Below, in pieces: positions 19,101 to 30,213 of a DNA stretch of 64,000 bases; the stretch's first letter is position 1; every line of letters starts with the position of its first letter. The DNA comes from Megascapheus bottae. Lineage: Eukaryota > Chordata > Mammalia > Rodentia > Geomyidae. The translations under genes were made by a program, and so were the position numbers. Below the pieces are notes generated by a model. That model had not been told where the DNA came from, did no database searches, and saw only the letters and a program-made list of their open reading frames with translations. The DNA lies in the NCBI GenBank assembly GCA_024803745.1, contig JANJXV010000013.1, forward strand, positions 54,654,501-54,718,500. Reading direction: 5' to 3'.

Positions 19101-19489
19101 GTGGTGCTGGGGGCTGCTGGCTGAGCTGTTGGCTCAGAGCCTAACTCAGTGCCCTTCCAGAAGGCACCACTGGCTGAGGTGGGCGTTGAAGGTACCATCA
19201 TCTCCAGTTCCTCCAGAAAGAGGCCCGAGTGGGTTTGCAACGTGTCAGCTAGGAAGAAGGGATAGCCTTGGCACTGAGCAGGCCAGCTTGCCCTCCTATC
19301 TCCTTACCCTGGGGTCCCACAGGCAGGCAGCCCCTGCCCATCCACCATCTCCCTTGCCAGCCTGCCTGCTCAGGTCGTAGCTGAGACTGCCTGGCCCCAT
19401 CTGGATAGGATAGAAGTGGGGAGGCATTGTCTCTGGTTCTCCCCAGCTACATTTCCTGATAGAATGAGTGCCTGTCACCGCACCCCAAA

Positions 19490-19541
<52 letters not shown>

Positions 19542-22500
19542 ACTGTCCTTGTGCCCATGACTCTTCCCCGTGGCACCAATGAGTTTTCAATTACATTAGA
19601 CTTGTACATGATGGAAGCACTGGCTGCTGGCAGCCCCTGGCATGCGAGTCTCTAGGTCAGTCTTTCCTTAATATTTAATATGAGTTAGAAAGCTGGGCAC
19701 TGGTAGCTCATGCCTGTATCCTAGCTTCTCCAGAGGCTGAGCTCTGAGGATTGTGATTCAGGCAGTCAGGGCAGGAAAGTCCTCAAGATTCTTATTCCAA
19801 CTAACCACCAAAAACTGAAGTGGAGTTGTGCCTCAAGTGGCAAAGCAGTAGCCTTGAGCACAAAAGCTCAGGGACAACACTCATGCCCTGAGTTCAAGCC
19901 CTAGGACCAGCAGGAGAATGAGGGAGAGAAAGAGAGAGGAAGGGAAGGAGAGATAAAAAAGGAGAGGAAAGGAGGGAGGGAGAGAGACATAGATAGAGCT
20001 GAGAATTGTAATTAGAAGCCAGCAATAAAGTCCAGGGGACTCTTATCTCCAGTTAACAACTAAAGTACCAGAAATGGAGCTGTGGCTACCCTTGAGTGAA
20101 AAAGCATAGGGACGACACCCAGGCCTTGAGATCAATCCCTGGTACTGACACAATAAAAGAAGTGCTGTAGATTCAGACACTCCCCTCTCCAAAGGCCAGT
20201 GGGGGTGCCCTGGTCCTGGGAGTGTGACAGGAGAGGTTATTCCTCAGGCGGATATTACCTTGTACTGGTTTTGTTTGTTTGTTTTGCCAGTCCTGGGGCT
20301 TGAACTCAGGACCTGGGCACTGCCTTGAGCTTTCTCAAGGCTAGCGCTCTACCCCTTGAGCCATAGTACCACTTGCAGTTTTCTGGTGGTTGACTGGAGT
20401 TGAGTCTCACCGACTTTCCTGCCAGGGCTGGCTCTGAACGAAGATCCTCAGATCTCAGCCTCCAGAGTAGCTAGGATTATGGGTGTGAGCCACCACACCC
20501 ATATCACCTTGTGTCTTTTAACACCACCCCTTCCTCCCTTTCTTTAGGAGCATACCCAGCAGCAGGGATGAGCCATCACCCAGGGGGAACTTTTGGTAAC
20601 GAGGCACAGCCAGTGGGGCGATAGCTTGGAACTTGGGGGCCAGGAGGGGCTCCAGGCGGGAGGCGCAGGGGTCCGCTGCATGGAAGAGGTTGTAGATCTG
20701 CTCACAGGCTGGGTGCATCTGTGCCACTGGGTACCCAGAAGACAGAGGTGGGGAGGATTTTCAGCCAGCATCTAAGGAAGGCGGGGACCAAGCAGCACCC
20801 AGCATGCTGTAGAATGCTGGGGCCCTGCTGAAAATGATGCCTGTCTCTTGGCTGAGTAGAGATCAGAACCTTCAATCTGCTCAGGTTCAGAATAAAGTAT
20901 TTCCCATCCTTTGGGACCATTTCTCTTTCTTTCTTTTCTTTTCTTTTTTTTTTTTTTTTGCCAGTCCTGGGCTTGAGCTCAGGGCCTGAGCACCGTCCAT
21001 GGACTTTCTCAAGGCTCGAGCTTTACCACTTGAGCCATAGCACCACTTCTGACTTTTTCTATGTATGTGGTACCAAGGAATCGAATCTGGGTCTTTGTGC
21101 GTGCTAGGCAAGCACTCTACTACTAGGCCAAACTCTCGGCCTGGGACCATTTCTTATGCAGAGTCTCTCCTGACTATAAAGTGCTTTCCAGATTAGTTGG
21201 GTGCTGTGGCTTACTCCTGTAAGCCTAGCTGTTAAGGATGTTGATATCTAAGGATCATAGTTCAAAACTAGCCAAGGCAGACAAGTCTATGGGATTCCTA
21301 TCTGCAATTAACTACCAAAAAAAAAAAAAATTGGAGTTGTAGTTCAAGTGACAGAGCTCCAGCCTTGACTGAAAAAGCTAAGGAAGAATGCCGAGAACCC
21401 TGAGTTCAAGCCCCAGTAGCAGCACAAATAAATAACAAATAAATAAGTAAAATAGAAAGCTCTTTCCAGATTGCTTTGGAAAGTCCTGGTGTCTCAGAAA
21501 GAGGGGTCTCACCAGGACTTTGTCCTACTCTAGCCTAGATCCCTTGAGCTCAAGGAATGACAATAATATGCCAGTGTTCTAGGGGAGACCAAAGGGCATA
21601 TGGGTGGGGAAGGGCAGACAAGAGGCAGGGAGCACCCCTTCCCGGAGAGCTCACCCTCCAACGCGGGCATCACCGTTTTGCGCAGAGCCAGCACCAGGCC
21701 CAGTGGGGAGCCAAAGAGGAAGAAGCCAGAGATCTTGAAGTCCAGGCGCATGGCGCTGCCGGGGCCATCGGGAAGCTCAGAACTGGCAGCAGGTGGGCAG
21801 GAGGCGGTGCTCACTCGCCGGGGCTCCCCGCAGGCGGTGGCTGTGGGAGCTGCCTGTAGACTACAGAGACAGTGGGCTCAGTGCTGCTGCCAGGACGCCC
21901 GAAGAGGCAGGGTGCAAGGGGCAGGGCGGTCACCTGTTCTGAGAGTTCTCCAGCTCAGGATTGGCCGCGTCACTGGGGGTGCGCTGGGAAGGCAGGGCTG
22001 AGGGTTCCGGGCTGGCCCGACCCAATGCCTCTACCCCATCTGCCAGGGGGTCCCGCACGGGGCCGACCTCTGGTGAGAGCAGCTCGTTGTTCTGGAACAC
22101 AGGACAGACACCATAGAGTTTCTCCTGAATTTGGAAAAGAATCGGGCTTGGGGTTGGGGAGGGTAAATCTCCCAGGAGACCCGGGGACCGGCTCCCCCCA
22201 GAAAGACCCCACCCCTTCCCGGGGGCTGTGTGGGGCCACACGGACCATGCTCCCACGCCGGCTGCTGCCCCGACTCCCCGTGCCCACGTTGGCACTGTGG
22301 CAGAGTGCGTCGAAGCCCAGGATGCCACCAACACCATCTCCAATCAGCACCACCTGGGTGGGAACGGACAGGCACTGCTGAGAGGACGGGCACCACCCTG
22401 GGCGGGCCTCAGCCAGGGCTGCCGTGGGGGACCGCCCTGACCTGCCCACAGAAGCCAGCGCCCTCTGACGAGCGCAGGAAGGCTGCGTAGGCTTGGTTGG

Positions 22501-25500
22501 TGCGAGCGATGACGGTGGTCACGGCGCCCTGGTAGCGGGAGGACGAGGTGGCCAGCAGGGGCAGGGCAGCCAGCGGGATGTGATCCTGGGAGCGAGACAG
22601 GCTGTCGCCATCATGGCTGTAGGGACTCAGGCTGCAGGAGGAAAGGAGATGGTGGGCCGTTAGAGGCTTCGGTCCCGTTGCAGCCCCTCAAGCCCTTTGG
22701 AGTGATTGACAAACCCTGGCACCCTGATCCTTCATCTCTGTCAAGCCTAAAAGACATCAGAGATGGAACCACTGAGAGAAACAAGTCCACCTGAGACCAA
22801 GGCTGACCCTTCCCCGTGGGACCTCCCCGACTGGAGAAGCCATCAAGCAGCTGTGTGCACCTTGGGGTCCCCGTGTGCCTCCCCCTTCCCCCCCTGGCCA
22901 GTACTTGGAGACAAGGGCATAGGCAGCAGCGCAGATGGGTGGGCAGGGCACCAGTCGCAGAGCCACGTGGCCCAGGGCCTCCGGGAAGTGGATGCGGGTG
23001 ACGGCCTCGAAGGCGGAGCTCAGCGTCTGCACATCGGCCTGCTTGGAGCTGGCGTCGGCGGGGCCGGAGTCCAGGATGCTGCCGCTGTGCAGGATGAGGA
23101 AGAGCACGTGCACTGCGCACGCCTCAGCCGCCAGGTCCCCAGCGCCATCCGGGCCCTGAGGGGCACAAAGGCGGGGGAGGGGAGGTCAGGGCAGGGGTGG
23201 GCCAGCAAATGGACAGCACTCGACATGGCATGTGCAACCAGACCCACCTCTGAGTCCCTGGGTGCTCGGGCCCCATCTTCAATGCCTTTAGTAGTCTCGG
23301 TTCCTGGGTCTATGGGGCAGGAAAAGCCAGTGAGGGGTACTGGGAAGCCATGAGGGTTCCCCCATCAGCCCTTCTGATACCCCAAGTTGTGGCAACAGAC
23401 CAAGGCCCGCCCTTCTCTTCCTTTTATCCTACTCTACCAGAGCATTTCACTTTCTAGAATCTTCCTCACGCCAGCCCTCCATACACTGTCTGCCTAGCAA
23501 GTTTCTTATCATTCTACCAACACAGTGGGCATTGGCCACATGTGGCTATTTACATTTAAATAGAAAAAAACCCACTTCCCCTAGGCACACTGGCCCCATT
23601 CCAAGTGCTTGCTAGCCCTGGGGGCTGGAGGTCATCATAAAGAGTGGTGCAGCTCCAGAATAATCCAGCTGCACAGTCCTGTTGGACAGAGCTGTTCTAG
23701 TCCTTCAGAGTCCAGCCTAGACAGCAGCGGCCCTGCAAGGCTTCTGGAGTTCCCAGGGAAAGCCCTGAGTCATGGGCAGAGGCATGCCCTCTTTTTTATT
23801 TGTTTTTTGTAGGTCATAGGGCTTCAACTCAGCCTGGGCGCTGTCCCTGAGCTCTTCAGCTCAAGGCTACCGCCCTACCCTTGAGCGAAGCCCCACTTCC
23901 CATTTTCTAGAGGTTAATTGGAGATAAGAGTCTCAGGTCCTTTGTGCCCAGGCTAGCTTTGAACCTTGATCCTCAGATCTCAGCCTCCTGAGTAGCTAGG
24001 ATTACAGGCGTGAGCCACTGGCTCCTCAGGAATCTTCACACCCCTTTACTTTACCCCTGTAGCCCCCAGATGGGTCCTCTGTCCACAGTGCCATTCCTGG
24101 CAGGCTTCCTTAAACTTAGGACTGAGCTGTTCTAAGTCTCTGCTGCAAATGGGGTGCTGGTAACTGGCACCTAGGTGTGTGGGGTCTTTACCAGGAGCCC
24201 CCTCTGCCTCTGTTGGGGAGGCAAAGGCGTCGATAAAGTCATTGGAATTCCACTTGGTCATCTCCTTGGGGAAGACCTCGTCACTGTCTGAGAAGCCTTC
24301 TGAGGGGACAGGAGGCTGTGTCATGGGGTGGGAGGAGCTTGTCCGTCCCTCAACCCCCAACAGGGCCTCCATGCTGACCGTGGGCATCGAAGAACTCCTC
24401 CTCCGAGCTGTTCTCAGAGTCTCGGGCTATGTTCTGCATGCGCCACTCAGACAAGCTCTGGGGAGACACACCCCCTGCACGGGGGCCACCTGGGCCTCAG
24501 CCTGGGGGTTCAGCAGGGAGTGGCCCCTTCCATCCCTGCCTCCACCCCCAGCCTCACCTCCATGCTGGGATGAATAGGAGGACCGGGAGGACGACGACCA
24601 CTGCTTCCCAAAGCTGGCATCAGGGGAGGCATCGGGGCCCGTGGGGACCTCAGGCCCATCAGGGGTCCCAGCATTGCTGGGCCGAGGCCGAGCCTCCGTG
24701 CTGGACTTCCCAAGGGCCTGGGCTTCGGGTCCCTCGCTGCCTGAGTTACATTTGGCCATGCGTTGGGCCAGCATGCGGGCCGTCTCCTCCTCTAGTGCCC
24801 GGATGTCAGCCATGCTCAGCTCTGTCCACTCGTCCTGCCAGCACCAGGCCTGGCGGTGGGCTCGAAGCATCACCCGACGCAGACCTGTGAGTGCCCCAGA
24901 CACCAGAAGCACACTTTCCTGTGTTGCCTGTCACCGCAGCCTCACGCCCAGCCCTTCCACAAGGCTGGATAACAGCTCTCCTGGGTATCACCCACCAAAA
25001 GCCACAAAGTAGGGAAGGCAGAGCTACCCAGGGAATCGCTGTGAAAACTGGGGCATTTTCTTGCTGTTTCCTCCCTTCCCCTTCCCACTGCTTCTCGATG
25101 TCCCTGGATACCCTAACTCTGAGTACTGACATCACCCCATCAACAGGGACCAAAGCTTGCTGTGTATTTTCCGCTGGCTTCCTGCTGACTTCTTAGGAGT
25201 TAACAGTTAATTAAGATGTTAACAGTTAATGAAATTGCCTATGGTTAATGAAGGTGTTAATAGTTAATTGAAGTGTTGGCACTCCTTGAAGGCTGTAGTG
25301 AAAGATGATACCCATTCTGGGATATTTTTCTCATGAGCAGAAGGAACAGAATTGGGAATGTAAATATTGAGGCAATAAACTAATGGCTGAATTATACATT
25401 TCTGGAAAAAATATCAAGATCTTCATAGAAGTTACATGTGTGTGATTTTTGTTGTCTTCTTTGTGCTTGGTATTTTCTCCCATGCTAACACAAGGTTGCC

Positions 25501-28186
25501 CACTATTCTCCTTGTAAGAGAGGAACAATTCTAGCCCGCACCTTGCAGGCGAGTTCTGGGAGTTAATGGAGATATGGCTCAGAAAGCAATTTGCAAAGTA
25601 ATAAGTTGTGATTATGTAGTCAGCAACTGCTCTGACCAATGGATGCCCTGCTGGAGGGCTATGGGGGACGGTCAGTGGTGGACTGAACTGGTGCCATTGG
25701 ACACCGCTACCCAGGGAGACACAGGCCTGCAGGAGTTGGGGAGTAGGTTTGGGGAGGTTTTGAACTGGAGTAGCCTGCGGGGAATGGCCCTGAAGTCACA
25801 GCCTCGTACGTAGCCTGTACTTTCTGGTCTGTTTCCCTTGAGAAAAAACTGGGCTTCTGTTAGTCTTGCTCAACCCATAAGATGACGAAGCATCTTCAAA
25901 TCTTCCTGAAGGGAGATGTGTAAGGTCCTCGTGGCATGGGTCTCAGAGATCTTGTTGCCAACTTCTTGTCTCCTGACTCTTTCTGGTAACTCAAGACAGG
26001 TTGCCCTGGCTCCTGGCCAGGCTTCCCTGCTTCTCCCCACATCCCCCAGCTCCACCTCAAAGGAGAATATGGCTTTAAGCTTTGTGTCTCCAGATGCAGG
26101 GCCCGCTGCATGCTGGGTAAGCGGAGCCTCCCCAACAGGTGCTCACCAACGTCATGGATGAACTGCTCGATCTTGGCCTGCATGCCCCAGTAGCGGAACT
26201 CAACCTTACACAGTTTATAGGCACACATAAGGGGTCCTGTCTGAGCCGCTGTTCTCGCCCAGTCCTCAGCCAGTGGCCCTCGGCCCGTCTTGACTGAGCG
26301 GTACAGCCTGGGGTCCTCTTCTGCTTTGTACTCGCCCGGGGCCACTGCATCCCGCACAATGTCGATGGTATCTGGGAGGGGGAGGGGAGGGGGGATCAGC
26401 AGGCACTGAGCAATGTCAGCCCTATCAAGACCCTCCCCACAGGCCCCTCCTCCCCCCAGGAACAGGAGGCCTGGAGATAACAGGGGCTTATCAGAAGCTA
26501 CCCAGTGAGGCAAAAGAAAGAGCCTAAGAAGAGGGGCTCCAGGGTACCACCAGTAGCTCCACGCCTCACCCAGAATGCGCTGTCTCCTCTCAGCCCCACT
26601 CAGGTTGAAGACATTTGGCTGCTGCCCCCCGTCAGGCAGGTAATAGGTCTCTATTTCAATGGAGAATTTCTCCACGAAGGGGCAGGTATACCTGGAAGGG
26701 CCAGGTGAGAGTCACTTCTGTGCCCCCCAGGGCCGCTTCCCCCTGGTCTCAGGCCTGTGTCCACCTCACACACTCACCGAGTTCGGGTGTAGGGATAGGC
26801 ATTCCAGGATTCTTCCTCTACCTGCAGGGCAGCTTTGGGCAGCAGGGCCCGGAACCAGCCTGGGATGTGGGAGCCCACGTGGTACACCTTGTGCGTGTAC
26901 TGCCCACTGCCTCCAGGCCCATCCGTGTAGGGCCGGTTGGCCAGGATCTCCACACCGCTGCCCTCACCACTAGACTCCTCCCGGCTCTTTTTCTGCAGCC
27001 CAAGGAGAGTAGAGAGGAAAGTTCAGTTCTAGCTCAGCTCCAGCTCTGCTTCTGGTCCCCTGCATAGCCTTTTTAGTTCTAAGCAGCCTGGGGTTGGCCC
27101 CCTATAGCTCCCTGGGACCAAGTTCACAGGCCCTGCCCAGTTGTCCACAAGGCTCTGCAACATAGCATTCTATCAACCCCAGTACTTAGGTTCTATTCAC
27201 TGGGATGTGTTGATGAATATAACTGACACTGCTGAATGGGATTTCTGTGGCAGTGGAGGGAAACAGAAATCAGGAAAAAGGAAACTGTATGGCAGGTTAG
27301 CAGTTAGTACCATGAGAATAGGAAAGAGAGAGTGCCCTAGGCCCTGAGTCCAGGATCCAAGACCAGTACCAAAAACAAAAAACAAGGCAGAGAGGAAGCC
27401 AGGGCAGGCCCCCAGGGAGGACACGCTAGCTGCACTCAAGGAGCTGCAACAAATCCAGGGTGGTAGAAAGGGGGCCTTCTACCTCTCTGAGGACCTTCTC
27501 TCTTTGGGACCCCAATACCAGCTCTCCCCACAGCCTTCACGGCTTGAGTGCCCAGGGGCTGCCCTTTCACAGCCCAAACATGGCACACACAGGCCCCCGA
27601 GACTCATCAGACTGACCCAACAGTGTTGGGGAGCAGATCTGGAAGAGACCCCCTGAGGCCCCAGAGCCCGTCCCTGCCGGTTCCCCTCCTTTGGGCTCCT
27701 GCAGTCTCATCCCAGGCACGGCCTGATCTCATCCCACCTTCCAGGCCAAACAGGATCTGGGTGGATGGCAAGGCTGGGGTGCCAGACCAGCACCTTCTCC
27801 AATCTCCCCCCCAGCCATCTTTACTACCTAGCTCTCCCTCCCCCTGTGCCTCCTAACAGGCTCCTTTCCCTTCCCCCACGGGATTACAGACCCCGAGGAT
27901 TAATGCGGAGCAGGCTGGGCTCTTGGGGGAAGGGGGGGTCAAACACCACTTGGCCCTTCTGCCCTTTCCTCATGGCCTCTACATCCCTCTCCCCCCCCAC
28001 CCCGCGCCGGGGGCTCTGGAACCCGGGCGCTGCCTGGGCCGCTGGGCTGGACCGCTGCTCCGGAGCGCGGCCTGCGCTCTCCCGCGCCCCCAGCCCCCGC
28101 CGTCTCACCTGGATCATGTAGAGCTGGGCCACTTGGTACTCGTCCAGGCTCATGGGCAGCAGGATGTGGTACTCCTTGATGAGCAT
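16119..28186 (-). CDS. Pitpnm1: Membrane-associated phosphatidylinositol transfer protein 1 (Nir2/RdgB alpha 1)
   Basis: Transfers phosphatidylinositol and phosphatidic acid at ER-plasma membrane and ER-Golgi contacts (established knowledge). The 23 coding exons are 28109-28186, 26778-26992, 26570-26691, 26147-26371, 24558-24884, 24379-24474, 24192-24299, 23248-23309, 22905-23155, 22442-22631, 22246-22353, 21934-22091, 21655-21860, 20556-20726, 19084-19248, 18724-18872, 18538-18648, 18122-18238, 17821-17969, 17599-17748, 17337-17520, 16927-17055 and 16119-16382. They sum to 3,735 bp, i.e. 1,244 aa, the human length. The PITP domain is at about residues 1-250 ([20 protein letters not shown]). 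A VAP-binding FFAT motif, EEFFDAHE, follows near 345-353 and then an acidic region. The DDHD domain is about 680-880 ([20 protein letters not shown]) and the LNS2 domain about 1,000-1,150 ([19 protein letters not shown]). Donors of exons 6 (GTCAGC) and 11 (GTCCGT) are weak. Tail-to-tail with Aip; its CpG island abuts the Cdk2ap2 3' end. Confidence 0.97.
16600..16765 (+). repeat. MIR-like ancient SINE
   Basis: TTTGTGCCCAGCCGTGAGCAG, then a degraded TTACACACAGGAAAACAGGC ending typical of MIR. Lies in the last Pitpnm1 intron. Confidence 0.45.
19492..19538. repeat. (CA)n microsatellite
   Basis: Uninterrupted CA dinucleotides in a Pitpnm1 intron. Confidence 0.95.
19690..20155 (+). repeat. B1-like/ID-like SINE (19690-19915) plus a second partial copy (19996-20155)
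   Basis: GCTGGGCACTGGTAGCTCATGCC start with right arm AGTTCAAGCCCTAGGACCAGC. A GAGA/GGAA-rich spacer follows, and then a 5'-truncated copy from AGCTGAGAATTGTAATTAG. Confidence 0.75.
20272..20508 (-). repeat. Reverse B1-like/ID-like SINE
   Basis: GCCAGTCCTGGGGCTTGAAC through TAGGATTATGGGTGTGAGCC, about 50 bp from the Pitpnm1 exon 14 donor. Confidence 0.85.
20936..21146 (-). repeat. Reverse ID-like dimeric SINE
   Basis: Poly(T), GCCAGTCCTGGGCTTGAGCTC and GGCAAGCACTCTACTACTAGG. Confidence 0.88.
21196..21450 (+). repeat. B1-like/ID-like SINE with AAAT-type tail
   Basis: GGGTGCTGTGGCTTACTCC start, right arm TGAGTTCAAGCCCCAGTAGC, tail AAATAAATAACAAATAAATA. Confidence 0.78.
23788..24030 (-). repeat. 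Reverse B1-like/ID-like SINE
   Basis: GGTCATAGGGCTTCAACTC to TAGGATTACAGGCGTGAGCC. Lies between Pitpnm1 exons 7 and 8. Confidence 0.85.
24886..26146. other. Pitpnm1 intron 4, largely unique sequence
   Basis: No SINE of the two common families is evident. 25197-25275 holds several GTTAAT/TTAATT motifs (see findings). The rest, including AT-richer 25300-25650, shows nothing I recognise. Confidence 0.6.
27001..28108. other. Pitpnm1 intron 1 (between coding exons 1 and 2)
   Basis: Mostly unique, increasingly GC-rich towards coding exon 1. A short SINE remnant may lie near 27330-27375 (GGCCCTGAGTCCAGGATCC). No other feature seen. Confidence 0.5.
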
Positions 28187-28189
28187 CCT

Positions 28190-29480
28190 GGAGGCTGGGC
28201 CGGCGGCGGCGCGCGGCCTCCGCTCCGCCTAGCGCACGGCGCGGCCGTCAGGGCCCTGCGCGCAGGCCGAGGGGCTCGGGCCGTCGGACCCCATGCCCGG
28301 CCGCCCCCGGCCCCCAAGCCGGGAGGCAGAGGCGAGCCCGGCTCCGCCGCCCGCGCCGCCCGGCCCGAGCCGCAGCGAGGCGGAGCGCTGACCTCCTTTC
28401 CGCGCAGCCCCCGCCCCCCGCCCGCCCGTCGCCACGGCAACCGCGCGCTGACGCGGGGCCCCCGGAGCGCCCGGCGCCGGTGGACGCGGGGCCCGGTGGA
28501 CGCGGCGCCCGCCGCCGGCCTGGCGTCTGCGGGGCGGGACGCTCGGCCCCTCGGAAAGGCCTCCCGGGCCCGCCTCGGGCGAGCAGCCCCGGGGACCCGC
28601 CCCTCCCACCCCGGCCTCCGAACCCGCAGGATCCCGCGTCCCCGCAACCAGACAGCCACCGGGCGCCCGGCGGCGAACTCACCGCGAGGGCGCCGCCAGT
28701 CCTCCGACCCCAACCTGCCGCGGCTACCAGCGGGCAGCCCGGCCCCAGCCGCCCTCCGGAGCATCCCCGGGCTCCCCATGCTTGCAGTGGACCCAAGCCC
28801 CGGCCCTGGGACGCCGGCTCAGCCACCCGCGCCCGGCCGGCCCCGGTTCCCGTGCGGACGCCCTTGCAGCCCGCGTCGCCGCAGCCCGCGGGCGCGAGGC
28901 CCCGCCGCCCCCGCTTCCCCCTGCTCCCCGGCCGCGATCCCGGGCCGCCCGCTCGCCCCGTCCCCGCTCACCTCTCCCCTGGGGCAGGCGCCCCTCACCC
29001 GGCCCGAGGGTCGGAGCCCCGCGGCCCTGGCCCCGGCCTCAGACTCCAGCAGGGGCTGGACCCTCGGAAGGCGCGGCGCCGGCCCATGGCCCCGACCTTT
29101 TTCCCGGTCAGCCCGCGGCGCCCCGGGCTCCCTCCCCGCCGCGTCACGGCGGCCGCCCCGCCCCCTTCCTGGGCCCTCCCGCCCCGCGGGGTCCCGGCGC
29201 CCCGCCCCGCGCCGCGGCCGGCCTCCCAGCGCGCGCCGCGCGCACCTGAGCTGGGGCTCCTCCGCCGCCCGGCCCGCCGCCTCGCGCCAGGGAGCGGGCA
29301 GGGTTGGGTTCATCCTCCCCAGAGGCCCCTCTTCCGCACACCCCACCCCGCTGGGACCCCACCGTGTGCGGGAGGGGGCTTCGCTTGTAAAACCCAGCAG
29401 GAACCTGTGGTGGTAACTCGTCCCCATCTAGGGTTCCGGCGGGAAGAAGGCCCCGGGACGGTGGCGCCTTCCGGGCCCAA
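28190..29480 (-). promoter_or_regulatory. Pitpnm1 CpG island and 5' noncoding region
   Basis: About 1.3 kb of CpG-dense sequence lies upstream of the Pitpnm1 start codon. Human PITPNM1 has a noncoding first exon close to the 3' end of CDK2AP2. Here the minus strand offers several possible donors, for example CTCAG|GTGCG at 29246/29245 and GAGAG|GTGAGC near 28970, and I cannot choose between them. Plus-strand open frames of about 500 codons here result from the lack of A/T and have no recognisable domain. Confidence 0.6.
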
Positions 29481-29808
29481 TTCAGTGTGGAGGGCGGAGG
29501 TAGGGCATGAGGGCGGGGAGGGAGAGGCCCCAGGGAACGGGCATTCCTCTCGGCCGGGCGCCGCGGCCCATCCCGGGGAGGGCCCGGGGCGCAGCCCGGC
29601 CTCCGCGGTGGAGGCGCCAGGCCCCGTGCTGCCCCCTGGTGGCCCACGGCGGCGGCGTCAGGCAGGCCGGGGACCCGAGGGGCAGGGGCAGGGGCAGGGT
29701 TGTCCCACCCAAGATGGCTTTCCCTCCCAGCACCACCTCCTCTCTCTTATCGCAGTAGGAACCAGACCCAGAGAAGCTCAGGGGCCAGAGAACAACTCCA
29801 AATCATCG

Positions 29809-29814
29809 TTTATT
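29809..29814 (-). terminator. Cdk2ap2 polyadenylation signal AATAAA
   Basis: The minus strand reads CTATAAATAAACG, about 400 bp beyond the Cdk2ap2 stop codon. Confidence 0.8.
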
Positions 29815-30213
29815 TATAGAAAAAGGGCAAATTTAGCAAAAGACACACTGAGAAAACAGTCGCTATGGCCCTGGAGACAAGGCAGGGAGGTGACAGGCCT
29901 TCCGAGCCCCAGCTGGGGGGAAAGCCTGAGACAAGTGGTGGGGCCACCGAAAGGAAAGCTCCCGTTGGATCGACATCGTTGGCGGGGCACCGGTAGGGTT
30001 CCCAGCGGCGGCCTCTCTGCTAACTCTTGCAGGGGAGGGACCAGTTTGTGCGGCCAACCGGAATGACAGCTCCCTCGCTCCTGGAGGGTACCCACCAAGG
30101 GACACAGACAGGAAGCCCAGGATAGGAAGTGCAACTTGGGACGGAGGCCAGGGAGAAGCAGGTGTTCTGCAGTGGCCGGAAAGGTCCAGACGCTGAGGCC
30201 AAGGTGCTTCCTG

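Noticed and set aside
27923..30066. Plus-strand open frames of about 500 codons over the Pitpnm1 CpG island
   Set aside because: Low stop-codon density in GC-rich DNA; antisense to a real gene and without any domain.
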